64,000 bases of DNA from Limnoperna fortunei. Its lineage: Eukaryota > Mollusca > Bivalvia > Mytilida > Modiolidae. The stretch lies in NCBI GenBank assembly GCA_944474755.1, contig OX104111.1, positions 112,474,545 through 112,538,544 on the forward strand, given 5' to 3'. The notes beneath the pieces are model-generated. The model saw only the letters and a program-made list of their open reading frames with translations, searched no databases and was not told the DNA's origin. Of this stretch, positions 34,700 through 47,435 are shown one piece after another (position 1 is the first letter of the stretch; the number at the start of each line of letters is the position of its first letter). A program made the position numbers and the translations under genes.

Positions 34700-37130
34700 T
34701 GCAAGTATAGTATATATTCTGACCTTTTTTTGACGCTTGCCAGTTACTGCCAGAGAGCTTTGTTTGCTTCATGTAAAAGTGAAAAAAAAATTAAAAATGA
34801 AATAAAACAACATATATCAATAACCGTTGATTTAATTATCATACTAGTGGGACATTTTATGAATGTTTCAACATGTATTCGTTCATAAAACTCATTTGGG
34901 AACTTAAATTTAAAGAACACAATACTTTTCTGTATAAATATATTGTACGTCGTGGTAATAAGTAAGTATCTACTGTCGTAATGCCAACACGAGCTACGAG
35001 GAATAAGGGGGGAGGGGCGGGGGGCGGGAGACTAAAGGAATGATATCAAAGATTTCAACTAAGATGTAATTGATATGCAAAACAGGTTTACATGTAGCAA
35101 TCTGGATGCGTAACACTAGTGTACGAAAATAGTAACATACATGTATGTAGATACAATTAAAGGTTCGGTTAAGAGAAATTGCAAAATAATCAACGATTTA
35201 TTATAGTACAAGTCAGCGTTCCTTGGGCAGAATTTTTTCAGTGACAAATACAAACTGCTTACCGCCTTCAAGGACAAGCTTATGGTCCATTTGTAGATCC
35301 AAAAAGGTACAAATTGAAATCAACAATTATTTTCCACATTTAATAAGCTTTTTGAAATTGGGCGTTGTTTTCATTTTCTATTTTCTATAATAAATTTTGA
35401 CCTAAATTTGAACGAAACTGTAAACTAGAGGTAGGCAATTGTTGTCTGTTTGATACCTTTCTGGCAATGCCGTTTACGGTTGAGGCGGGAGAAGTCTCGC
35501 GGTTTGTCCGAATACCATTCAACGTCATGAAAGCAGACAAACTTTTGTAAACAACGTAAGGTCCCTTTGGAAACAGAAATGACAATGTAAAATTCCCTCT
35601 CTTGGGTTAATATGATCTAATATGGGTGTCTCAATGTTGCAATAGAATGTTATATTTATAAACGACCTATATGATACGCTATATGCAAAAATCCTAAATA
35701 TCATCGCGAAGAAAAAGTAAATTATTTTATTAATTTCTGAACATGTTATACTTTTTAACTGCTTTTGGTATTTTTACGCCTAATAAACGGCGACGAAATC
35801 TATGATTGACCATGATTGGTGTAAAAAGACGCAAACCAGTTTATATTATATAGAAGTTCAGAAACTTGAAATTATATTTTTATAATTCAATTTTAGCGAT
35901 AATACTAAAAATTTTAATACCCTGCAATTATTTGAATTTTAATTTTAAGCTTTTTCAAGATGAGATATGAAATAAAAGACAATCTTGACGCTCATTGTGA
36001 GTCTCTTCTGTTATTTGTTCTTTCTTTTAGGATTGGTTTATTTTACTATGTTGTGACTTACTTTGTTTTCTTATTATCATATTTTTATAGCTGTTTTACA
36101 TTATAAAATCACAACTTTCTATTTAACAAATATCATAATAAATTACTTAAGGAGACGTCAACCAACCTATGAATAGCAAGTCAGTGAGCACTCCTGACCG
36201 AATTTCTTTATACTAGTTACACTAACGTTAGATATGTAAATATTTTAATCAAAATCCGGCTTAATTATGATCGTGAGCAATTAAATCGAATGTTTCTACT
36301 AAAGATATTGAATTGTAAAAGATCAAGTTTATAACAAATATTTAATTTGGAGTATACGTTTACTTCAGTGAGTTTTGCTTGTAAACGTTCGTATAGCTAC
36401 AAATAATATGATTAAAACCTTACACAAACACAATGTTTAATCTAATTTTTTGCAAATACAGATTAGTAAATAAACGTCATTTACTTTGGTCACTAAAATA
36501 TTTGCAGTGAAAATAATTACTTTTAGGAGACAAAACAGAAATAGCTTTAAATTAATAAATTCAGTAAATTTGCCAATTACCTGCATTACCAACAGTTCTG
36601 AATTACTGTCTCATTCAGTCAATAATAATACCTTTTGTGGTTTCTTCCTGAACATCTACTCGCAAAATTATTTAATTAACAATTTAGAGGTAAAGAATAG
36701 AATTTGTTGCCTGTAATATAATTCATATTGTTTACAAAAATGAAGTATGAACACAATTTATGTTCAGAAAAACTCTCATTAAAGTTACAAGATTAAGAGG
36801 ACATTTTTATTCGCTACAAAATTAAAAATTATGTTCACAAAAAAAATGAAAAATATAAACAATTTGTACCGTTAAAATGAAAACAGATTATGAATAATTC
36901 TACAAAAAGATGTCCGTCCTTGGATTTGTCCCAACCCGTTTACCGATGGGTGGAAGACGACTCGTCAGTTTGGGACCATTGAAACAAAGGGACAACAAAC
37001 TGTGTCGAGTGGTAGCACATCGCCATATCGTAAATAAATTTTAAATAAAATGAATTGTTTTACTAGTGATATGTTTGTATATTTTGCCATATATAAATTA
37101 TTTAACATGTAAATTAAAGGTATTTCTGAA
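34700..37130. other. AT-rich intergenic DNA
   Basis: No array or supported exon. A G-rich stretch lies at about 35005-35030. A copy of CATCTACTCGCAAAAT at about 36653 resembles the arm of the palindrome at 37135. Short open frames here have no family match. Confidence 0.45.
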
Positions 37131-37134
37131 ACGC

Positions 37135-37238
37135 CTACTCGCAAAATATGAATTATTTTAAAGATAAATTAGATGAGAAAAACTTTCAACGTGCCTCTTA
37201 ATCCCTATTTGTTAATTAGATGTTTATTTTGCGAGTAG
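37135..37238. repeat. 104-bp foldback with 14-bp arms
   Basis: CTACTCGCAAAATA (37135-37148) and TATTTTGCGAGTAG (37225-37238) are perfect inverted repeats. A related single arm near 36653 suggests a dispersed small element. Confidence 0.6.
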
Positions 37239-37923
37239 ACGTTTTATGGGACACACCTTTTTATCACTTACTATCTCACTCAGCCAGAAAAGCTGGCAAT
37301 ATCATGCTTTTGTAACAGCTTTACACTACTAACTCACTTTGGAAGTAAAGGTCTGAATATAACTGTTACAAACGTGTTTAGGCAGTTTCCAAGTTATAAC
37401 AATTGTGGAATAACAAGTCTTTTTGTTGATATTACCAAATAAGATATCGATATAAACACGAAACAATGTCCGTAAAATAGTTTTATCAAAGGATGTTTGA
37501 ACTAACATAGGAAAGTACAATTTAATTTAAAAAGAATCAATTTAACGGCAAATCCTTATTTATTGTACTAGAGTTATGTGAAATTAATATATTACAGATT
37601 AATTTCCTATAAAATACAACTGTTAAGCAAACATAGAAATAATGTGATGTAGGCATGAATTACGTTCATGAACCAATAAAATGATAAGTTATACAATATG
37701 TCATAATATCACAGTCAAATATCTAGCTTTTCTATTGGTTGTAAAATTCTTTTCAGAAGATATTTAAACCTCATATTTTCATATTTGTTTCAAAATTAAC
37801 TATTTAAATTATTTGTTAAAATTGTCAGTTAACAGAATTTGATTTAAATACCTTCAGTGTTCTGTTTACAGTTACTGTCTTTAGCAGTGAGTAGAATGTT
37901 AATGTAACCAACAGCAGGACAAG

Positions 37924-38122
37924 ATGAGTTGTGTATCAATATCTATATCTGATGGCTACACCATATCATCTGTTAATAAGTTTAATGTCAACGAGACCGT
38001 CACCTACGCATGTAATTCGTTCTATACTCTGTCCGGGAATGCTGTGGCTACTTGTTTAGACATCAACGGGACGTGGTCAGCCATACCGTCCTGTAAACTT
38101 ATAGTCTTTGAGGATGATAAAA
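37924..38122 (+). CDS. Cluster C sushi exon C1
   Basis: Complete CCP domain: Cys 3, 30, 44 and 57, Trp 51, SDGY and YTLSGN motifs, and possible N-glycosylation at N23-E-T and N48-G-T. The start is ATG 37924 with TAA in frame at 37900-37902; there is no signal peptide. It ends in phase 1 at GTAAGT (38123) after a short acidic linker (IVFEDDK). About 83% of the aligned domain is identical to the exon at 52431. No transmembrane exon was found between this exon and 52431. Splicing to 59535 and 61557 would give 684 nt in frame (227 aa) with a very long intron of about 21 kb. Either this is an alternative first exon of cluster C or a partial gene duplicate; the intact frame and donor favour use. 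Confidence 0.72.
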
Positions 38123-38124
38123 GT

Positions 38125-39085
38125 AAGTACGAACAACACTTGCTATGTATGTATTGTAAAAATGGCTTCCCAAGTTAAAAACAAAACGTATACAATAGCA
38201 TTGCGCATACTTGTATCATATTTGCAGGGCAGGGTAACTTTTACTGAATCTGTAAATAAATGATACAAAATGTATTCTAGTAAATGGTTCAAGTCTAAAT
38301 ATATAAATATTTTTACTTATTTATAAAAATTTGTATGTGAATTATAAATTATAAAGCTTTGTTTTGGACTGTTTTACATGTCTTGCTTTAGTAAATTGTC
38401 AATCAGTGCCATTATTACAGCGATACAGCTTACCCCGATCTACAACCATAGCTTCCATAAATAGACACATTAACTGAGGACTTTTATATACGATGGTTGT
38501 ACATAACAGCGATGTGATTTTGCCCCAAGTAATTTAATTGACTTCTAGAATCTTACATACTTCTCCGACATACCTAGCACATAAGACTAATAATATACGG
38601 TTTACATATAGATTTAACGCTGCTTATACATAGACGTTTATATATATTCATATATAAACAAACGTTATAAATTAATTTTGAACTATTTATTTAACTTTAT
38701 TATTTATTAAATAACAAAATACAGGAAAACTGCAATGACACAAAAAGTTTTTAAAACGATGTTTGCAGGCATTTTCTGCACAAAGTAGAAATGATAGCTT
38801 AAAATAAAACCAAATACTGTAATAGTTATAAACATCATGGTTAGGGTTCGTGTATCTTATTAATTTTACACTTATTAATTATTATAACGAATGGATTAAA
38901 ATACAACTAGAATGAAATACAATTATTGATGATTTTCTCGGTGTCAACTAAAACAATGGAGGAACCATTATTAAATGAATTGACACAACTGGGGAATTCG
39001 AAACATGTGCGTAATTGTTTCAGCCATCTTTTAGATTACAATTAGGTATAACAGTTTTGCCAATATATGACTTTGAAATCGGAGG
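38125..39085. other. AT-rich intronic DNA after exon C1
   Basis: Unique AT-rich sequence, with no helix-encoding exon or repeat found. Confidence 0.5.
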
Positions 39086-39089
39086 GGTA

Positions 39090-40556
39090 TGTGTATTTTT
39101 TTTTTGAAGAAATATGGGTATGTGTATTCGTTTGAAGGCAGAGGGGTATGTGGATTCGTTTGAAGGCAGAGTGGTATGTGGATTCTTTTGAAGCCAGAGG
39201 GGTATGTGGATTCTTTTGAAGCCAGAGGGGTATGTGGATTCGTTTGAAGACAGAGGAGTATGTGAATTCGTTTGAAGCCAGAGGGGTATGTGGATTCGTT
39301 TGAAGCCAGAGGGGTATGTGGATTCGTTTGAAGACAGAGGAGTATGTGGATTCTTTTGAAGCCAGAGGGGTATGTGGATTCTTTTGAAGCCAGAGGGGTA
39401 TGTGTATTCGTTTGAAGGCAGAGGGGTATGTGGATTTGTTTGAAGGCAGAGTGGTATGTGGATTCTTTTGAAGCCAGAGGGGTATGTGGATTCTTTTGAA
39501 GCCAGAGGGGTATGTGGATTCGTTTAAAGGCAGAGGGGTATGTGGATTCGTTTAAAGGCAGAGGGGTATGTGGATTCGTTTGAAGCCAGAGGGGTATGTG
39601 GATTCGTTTGAAGACAGAGGAGTATGTGGATTCTTTTGAAGCCAGAGGGGTATGTGGATTCGTTTGAAGACAGAGGAGTATGTGGATTCGTTTGAAGCCA
39701 GAGGGGTATGTGGATTCGTTTGAAGACAGAGGAGTATGTGGATTCTTTTGAAGCCAGAGGGGTATGTGGATTCTTTTGAAGCCAGAGGGGTATGTGGATT
39801 CGTTTAAAGGCAGAGGGGTATGTGGATTCGTTTAAAGGCAGAGGGGTATGTGGAAGTTTGAAGACAGAGGAATATGTGGATTCGTTTGAAGCCAGAGGGG
39901 TATGTGGATTCTTTTGAAGCCAGAGGGGTATGTGGATTCGTTTAAAGGCAGAGGGGTATGTGGATTCGTTTAAAGGCAGAGGGGTATGTGGATTCCTTTG
40001 AAGACAGAGGAGTATGTGGATTCGTTTGAAGACAGAGGAGTATGTGGATTCGTTTGAAGGCAGAGTGGTATGTGGAATCTTTTGAAGGCAGAGGGGTATG
40101 TGGATTCGTTTGAAGACAGAGGAGTATGTGGAATCGTTTGAAGACAGAGGGGTATGTGGATTCGTTTGAAGCCAGAGGGGTATGTGGATTCGTTTAAAGG
40201 CAGAGTGGTATGTGGATTCGTTTGAAGACAGAGGAGTATGTGGATTCGTTTGAAGGCAGAGTGGTATGTGGAATCTTTTGAAGGCAGAGGGGTATGTGGA
40301 TTCGTTTGAAGACAGAGGAGTATGTGGATTCGTTTGAAGCCAGAGGGGTATGTGGATTCGTTTGAAGACAGAGGAGTATGTGGATTCGTTTGAAGGCAGA
40401 GTGGTATGTGGAATCTTTTGAAGCCAGAGGGGTATGTGGATTCGTTTGAAGCCAGAGGGGTATGTGGATTCGTTTGAAGGCAGAGTGGTATGTGGAATCA
40501 TTTAAAGGCAGAGGGGTTATGGATTCGTTTGAAGACAGAGGGGTATGTGGATTCGT
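39090..40556. repeat. 28-bp minisatellite, about 52 copies
   Basis: Units contain GGTATGTGGATTCGTTTGAA and GCCAGAGG or GACAGAGG. Because 28 is not a multiple of three, the open minus-strand frames repeat every 28 residues over three units. Block-wise variant patterns (CTTTTGAAGCC, CGTTTAAAGGC) show block duplications. Confidence 0.95.
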
Positions 40557-40559
40557 TTC

Positions 40560-41410
40560 AAATAAAAATAAAGGCATTAAATGAAAATCGTTTGATAAAT
40601 ATAAAATTATCTTCTTCACTGACGCATCTAATTAATACATGTCAAAAATGAAACCCCGAGATTTAAATTCTTAAGATTTTATTTTTTAAACCTAAGAATT
40701 CATAATTCATAATTGGCGATTTGGCATTACCTAAATTTTTAGTTCAACAATTAAAATATTTATAAGTATAAACACAGTTTTGACTATAAAACTAAAATAT
40801 ATTTCTGGAATCTTAAAAAACGCCGTTTTAACACATCGAGCACACCCTTCAAAAGTTTACTGATGAACCTTTATACAAGTTATTAGTATGAATGAAACTT
40901 CTTATAAATGGTCAAAATAGTATTGATGTAGTTGTTGATCTTTTTATGAAACCTTTTAGAATGAACTGTTTTAATTTTATTTCAATATAACCATTTAGCG
41001 GAAGATAATTCCAATATTTTCGTGTCAATTTCTATTCATGCTGGTCTACCCAGCTCATTTATAAACCTTTCCCATTCTTGTAATTTATTAAGCATAAACA
41101 GAGACGCGTTCGGGCGATAAAATGATATATAAACATGCAATTTTGCTTTCAACGTAACAACTGAGTTATACTGAAAGGTAATAAACCATTGAAGTGTATT
41201 TACCAGTGTTGTAATTTACAATATAGGTTGATGATAGGCTTAAATAACATAAATAAGTTTAACATGCATTCAGGAGACTTAAGTTCTCTTTATAAATGTC
41301 TTTTAATAAAGTTTAGTCTGTTTATCTGTGGAAGGTTAAACTGTGACTAAATATCACGTATTATTTACAAAATGATCAATATTCAATAACTGGATACTGG
41401 CATACAATAC
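40560..41410. other. AT-rich DNA before exon C2
   Basis: Nothing recognised except general AT-richness. Confidence 0.45.
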
Positions 41411-41431
41411 TAACAGATGACTGGCACCACA

Positions 41432-41541
41432 ATGAGTTTTCTCTATCTCACTGTCACATTCCTAACCGATGACTGAGCCACCATGAGTTGTACGGCTGTG
41501 GTTATCTCACTGCCACAGTCCTAACCGATGACTAAGCCACT
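41432..41541 (+). promoter_or_regulatory. Two decayed tandem copies of the start region (upstream ORFs) before exon C2
   Basis: The translation start of exon C2 is preceded by two partial tandem copies: ATGAGTTTTC at 41432 and ATGAGTTGTACGGCTGT at 41483. The shared flank is CCTAACCGATGACT. They encode short frames (41432-41476, 14 residues; 41483-41524, 13 residues beginning MSCTAV). If transcribed they would act as upstream ORFs before the true ATG at 41542. Confidence 0.6.
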
Positions 41542-41734
41542 ATGAGTTGTACGGCTGTATCTATCTCCAATGGATATATCTTGTCATCATCAAATCTTTA
41601 TAATATCAATCAGACGGTGACGTATTACTGTGATAACTTTTATTATTTGTCTGGTAACCCTGTGGCTACGTGTCTTGATGTATACGGTAACTGGACATCT
41701 ATTCCGTCGTGTAAGTTTGAAGTGACAAACAACG
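41542..41734 (+). CDS. Cluster C sushi exon C2
   Basis: Complete CCP domain: Cys 3, 30, 44 and 57, Trp 51, SNGY and YYLSGNP motifs, with N23-Q-T and N50-W-T glycosylation sequons. ATG 41542 has TAA in frame 9 bp upstream, so a leader in the same exon is impossible. It ends in phase 1 at GTGAGT (41735). It is close to C1 and C3 but has a distinct surface (YYCDNFYY for YACNSFYT). No private transmembrane exon was found downstream before 52431. Splicing to 59535 and 61557 would give 678 nt (225 aa). It may be an alternative first exon or a truncated paralogue. Confidence 0.72.
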
Positions 41735-42760
41735 GTGAGTTATGTTCTGTCTAAATTACGGTAAAACATGTACAAATAATCTACTGTCATACTGTAATCT
41801 CTAACAAATTAAACTTGCTTAAACATGTATCTACATAAAAGGGGAAATTAACAATTTAATTTAACAGAATAATTTTTATTGTTTTTTTATTTCGTGCTTC
41901 GAAAATAAACCGTTTCTATGAATCTTTGTTATTCGTATATTTTAATGTTTTAATTTTAATTCAAAATAAATATCTATATAAGTAAATGCTTGATTCTCCA
42001 GGGACCTCGTTAACCCTCGTGTTTTCACAATGAAGTGAGTTCTACCATAGCCCTGATTAAGTTTTCTTGTTAACTCGAAGCTTCATGCTGTGTTTTTGAT
42101 TTAAGTTTGTTCAATTCTTAAATTGATTTTTTTTAAATAAGATGTATCAAATGTTTCTGTGTTGATTTTGTTTGTTTTTTTTTAATTTTTAATGTTTTTT
42201 TTTATGTTTCTTTTTGTGAATCATTGATACTTTTATTATGACATTTACTTGCATGTATATTTAAAAGTTTTAATGTTATCAACTCAACTTACTTTTATAA
42301 ATTTATCTTAAACCCATGTAGGTACGTTTTGCAAACAGTAACATTTAAACAGTTTCATTATTTATATCATAATAAACATATAACGATTATTATCGTTTTC
42401 TCTCATTTAAGTTTCATTACCACAACTGATCTATCAACTGATTGCTTTCATACAGTCCTTGATGTGTTATATCTAAACATATTCTTATATTACACGATGA
42501 ATAAACCTGTTTGAAGTGTCCATCGATTTTTTAAATTTAAAGAGGCAAGTAACACTCATAAAGGATTTGATTGGTTTACGATCAAGGCTACACTATAACA
42601 ATTAACACAGATAGGTGTCAAATGCAATCTATGCATTCCTAATACACTTAACAAATCGTTATTACGCACTTAATGCTTCAATGTGTGACTTACCTTACGG
42701 ACATACATCCCGGATGAAAACTAAAGACCACAAAGAAATAAAACATTACTTCGAATATGA
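41735..42760. other. AT-rich intronic DNA after exon C2
   Basis: Poly-T stretches and unique AT-rich sequence. A frame ending near 42514 has no helix or donor. Nothing supported. Confidence 0.45.
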
Positions 42761-42765
42761 TCAGA

Positions 42766-45700
42766 ACTCACCTAGAGGTAGTATCAATAACTCACCCAGG
42801 GGTAGTATCAGTAACTCACCTATTGGTAGTATCAGTAACTCACCCAGGGGTAGTACCAGTAGCTCATGCAGGGGTAGTATCAGTAACTAACCCAGGGGTG
42901 GTATCAGTAACTCACCCAGAGATAGTATCAGTAACTCTCCCAGAGGTAGTATCAGTAACTCACCCAGGGGTAGTATTAGTAACTCAGTTAGAGGTAATAT
43001 CAGTAACTCACCCAACGAGTATCAGTAATTCACCCAGAGGTTGTATAAGTAACTCACCCAGAGGTGGTATCAGTAACTCACCCAGCGGTGGTATCAGTAA
43101 CTCACCCACTGGTAGTATCAGTAACTCACCCACTGGTAGTATCAGTAACTCACCCAGAGTTAGTATCAGTAACTCACCCACTGGTAGTATCAGTAACTCA
43201 CCCAGAGGTGGTATCAGTAACTCACCCAGAGGTAGTATCAGTAACTCACCCAGAAGTAGTATCAGTAACTCACCCAGTGGTAGTATCAGTAACTCATCCA
43301 GAGGTGGTATCAGTAACTCACCCAGCGGTGGTATCAGTAACTCACCCACTGGTAGTATCAGTAACTCACCCAGAGGTGGTATCAGTGACTCACCCAGAGG
43401 TGGTATCAGTAACTCACCCAGAGGTGGTATCAGTAACTCACCCAGAGGTAGTATCAGTAACTCACCCAGAGGTGGTATCAGTAACTCATTCAGAGGTAGT
43501 ATCAGTAACTCACCAAGGGGTGGTATCAGTAACTCACCCACTGGTAGTATCAGTAACTCACCCACTGGTAGTATCAGTAACTCACCCACTGGTAGTATCA
43601 GTAACTCACCCATCGGTGGTATCAGTAACTCACCCACTGGTAGTATCAGTAACTCACCCAGAGGTGGTATCAGTAACTCACCCAGCGGTGGTATCAGTAA
43701 CTCACCCACTGGTAGTATCAGTAACTCACCCACTGGTAGTATCAGTAACTTACCCAGAGGTAGTATCAGTAACTCACCCAGCGGTAGTATCAGTAACTCA
43801 CCCATCGGTAGTATCAGTAACTCACCCACTGGTAGTATCAGTAACTCACCCAGAGGTAGTATCAGTAACTCACCCACTGGTAGTATCAGTAACTCACCCA
43901 GAGGTAGTATCAGTAACTTACCCAGAGGTAGTATCAGTAACTCACCCAGCGGTAGTATCAGTAACTCACCCATCGGTAGTATCAGTAACTCACCCACTGG
44001 TAGTATCAGTAACTCACCCAGCGGTGGTATCAGTAACTCACCCACTGGTAGTATCAGTAACTCACCCAGAGGTAGTATCAGTAACTCACCCAGAGGTAGT
44101 ATCAGTAACTCACCCACTGGTAGTATCAGTAACTCACCCACTGGTAGTATCAGTAACTCACCCACTGGTGGTATCAGTAACTCACCCAGCGGTGGTATCA
44201 GTAACTCACCCACTGGTAGTATCAGTAACTCACCCAGAAGTAGTATCAGTAACTCACCCAGCGGTGGTATCAGTAACTCACCCACTGGTAGTATCAGTAA
44301 CTCACCCAGAGGTAGTATCAGTAACTCACCCAGCGGTGGTATCAGTAACTCACCCAGAGGTAGTATCAGTAACTCACCCACTGGTAGTATCAGTAACTCA
44401 CCCACTGGTAGTATCAGTAACTCACCCAGAGGTAGTATCAGTAACTCACCCAGCGGTGGTATCAGTAACTCACCCACTGGTAGTATCAGTAACTCACCCA
44501 CTGGTAGTATCAGTAACTCACCCAGAGGTAGTATCAGTAACTCACCCAGAAGTAGTATCAGTAACTCACCCAGAGGTAGTATCAGTAACTCACCCAGAAG
44601 TAGTATCAGTAACTCACCCACTGGTAGTATCAGTAACTCACCCAGAAGTAGTATCAGTAACTCACCCAGAGGTAGTATCAGTAACTCACCCAGAAGTAGT
44701 ATCAGTAACTCACCCACTGGTAGTATCAGTAACTCACCCAGAAGTAGTATCAGAAACTCACCCAGAGGTAGTATCAGTAACTCACCCAGCGGAAGTATCA
44801 GTAACTCACCCAGGGGTGGTATCAGTAACTCACCCAGAGATAGTATCAGTAACTCACCCAGAGATAGTATCAGTAACTCACCCAGCGGTAGTATCAGTAA
44901 CTCACCCATCGGTAGTATCAGTAACTCACCCACTGGTAGTATCAGTAACTCACCCACTGGTAGTATCAGTAACTCACCCAGAGGTAGTATCAGTAACTCA
45001 CCCACTGGTAGTATCAGTAACTCACCCAGAGGTAGTATCAGTAACTTACCCAGAGGTAGTATCAGTAACTCACCCAGCGGTAGTATCAGTAACTCACCCA
45101 TCGGTAGTATCAGTAACTCACCCACTGGTAGTATCAGTAACTCACCCAGCGGTGGTATCAGTAACTCACCCAGAGGTAGTATCAGTAACTCACCCAGAGG
45201 TAGTATCAGTAACTCACCCAGAGGTAGTATCAGTAACTCACCCACTGGTAGTATCAGTAACTCACCCACTGGTAGTATCAGTAACTCACCCACTGGTAGT
45301 ATCAGTAACTCACCCAGCGGTGGTATCAGTAACTCACCCACTGGTAGTATCAGTAACTCACCCAGAGGTAGTATCAGTAACTCACCCAGCGGTGGTATCA
45401 GTAACTCACCCACTGGTAGTATCAGTAACTCACCCAGCGGTGGTATCAGTAACTCACCCACTGGTAGTATCAGTAACTCACCCACTGGTAGTATCAGTAA
45501 CTCACCCAGAGGTAGTATCAGTAACTCACCCAGCGGTGGTATCAGTAACTCACCCACTGGTAGTATCAGTAACTCACCCAGAGGTAGTATCAGTAACTCA
45601 CCCAGAAGTAGTATCAGTAACTCACCCACTGGTAGTATCAGTAACTCACCCAGAAGTAGTATCAGTAACTCACCCAGAGGTAGTATCAGTAACTCACCCA

Positions 45701-46900
45701 GAAGTAGTATCAGTAACTCACCCACTGGTAGTATCAGTAACTCACCCAGAAGTAGTATCAGTAACTCACCCAGAGGTAGTATCAGTAACTCACCCAGCGG
45801 AAATATCAGTAACTCACCCAGGGGTGGTATCAGTAACTCACCCAGAGATAGTATCAGTAACTCACCCAGAGATAGTATCAGTAACTCACCCAGCGGTAGT
45901 ATCAGTAACTCACCCAGAGGTAGTATCAGTAACTCACCCAGAAGTAGTATCAGTAACTCACCCAGAGGTAGTATCAGTAACTCACCCAGAGGTAGTATCA
46001 GTAACTCACCCAGAAGTAGTATCAGTAACTCACCCAGTGGTAGTATCAGTAACTCACCCAGAGGTAGTATCAGTAACTCACCCACTGGTAGTATCAGTAA
46101 CTCACCCAGAGGTAGTATCAGTAACTCACCCAGAGGTAGTATCAGTAACTCACCCACTGGTATTATCAGTAACTCACCCAGAGTTAGTATCAGTAACTCA
46201 CCCAGAAGTAGTATCAGTAACTCATTCAGAGGTAGTATCAGTAACTCACCAAGGGGTGGTATCAGTAACTTACCCAGAGGTAGTATCAGTAACTCACCCA
46301 GAGATAGTATCAGTAACTCACCCAGAGATAGTATCAGTAACTCACCCACATAGTAGTATCAGTAACTCACACATAGGTAGTATCAGTAACTCACCCACTG
46401 GTAGTAACAGTAACTCACCCACTGGTAGTATCAGTAACTCACCCAGAAGTAGTATCAGTAACTCACCCAGAGGTAGTATCAGTAACTCACCCAGCGGTAG
46501 TATCAGTAACTCACCCAGGGGTGGTATCAGTAACTCACCCAGAGATAGTATCAGTAACTTACTCAGAGATAGTATCAGTAACTCATCCAGAGGTGGTATC
46601 AGTAACTCACCCAGAGGTAGTATCAGTAACTCACCCAGAGGTAGTATCAGTAACTCACCCAGCGGTGGTATCAGTAACTCACCCAGAGGTAGTATCAGTA
46701 ACTCACCCAGAGGTAGTATCAGTAACTCACCCAGAGGTAGTATCAGTAACTCACCCAGAGGTAGTATCAGTAACTCACCCAGGGGTAGTATCAGTAACTC
46801 ACCCAGAGGTAGTATCAGTAACTCACCCAGCGGTAGTATCAGTAACTCACCCATCGGTAGTATCAGTAACTCACTGAGAGATAGTATCAGTATCTTACTT
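42766..46900. repeat. 24-bp minisatellite, about 170 copies
   Basis: Units contain GGTAGTATCAGTAACTCACC and then CAGA, CACT, CAGC or CATC. The 8-codon period leaves several frames open on both strands (apparent GSISNSPR, VVSVTHPE and ELLILPLG polymers of over 1000 residues), which I regard as artefacts. A rare CTTACCC variant and its neighbours at 43920 recur at 45048, an offset of 1128 bp (47 units), so a large block was duplicated. Confidence 0.96.
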
Positions 46901-46909
46901 GTCAACTTT

Positions 46910-47435
46910 TCAAATTTTTTAGCTGCCATTGGTCCGTGGTAGATAACAAGGATTGCACATCTTGCGATATTTTATGGGGATCTCGCTATTAAAAGCTTGT
47001 CACTATATGTTTATTGATTTGTCTCATACACATCTTTCTTGTGTGTTCTTTTTAAATCTCCTTTCAATATCAAATCTAAGTTACAGAGTAACCCAACATC
47101 GTATAAATTACAAATTATATTAAATATCTGTGTTAACAGCTAACAATACAAATACGTAGACACAAGCTGTCATTAAGGCTTTCCACTTTCCGAGTTGTTA
47201 TTTGTCTGTTTCATATTCATTGTTTTTATTTTCATAAGTTTTGTTTTGTGACATGTAGTAAAGACATTTTGTACCATAAATGTATCACACATTACGCTTT
47301 TGTGGTTCATCCTGGAACAACGAAAACTTTTCTTTAGGGGGTAATTTCCCCTGTCACAAAAAATGTTGTGTGGGAAAATTAACTTTGAAACCGTAAAAGA
47401 TATCCAATGAAAGTTAGTCAACATGGTCAGTAATG
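46910..47435. other. AT-rich DNA right of the 24-bp array
   Basis: No feature recognised. Confidence 0.45.

Noticed and set aside
36030..36120. Hydrophobic frame after TTCTTTCTTTTAG resembling a helix exon
   Set aside because: The phase-1 reading used by the family hits a stop at once; no donor; likely AT-rich chance.
39524..40619. Minus-strand frames with NPHTPLSSNESTY repeats
   Set aside because: 28-bp array read through; the 28-residue period is just three units.
42757..46942. Open frames of 1113-1292 residues with 8-residue periods
   Set aside because: 24-bp minisatellite; several frames on both strands are open together, as expected for a stop-free unit.
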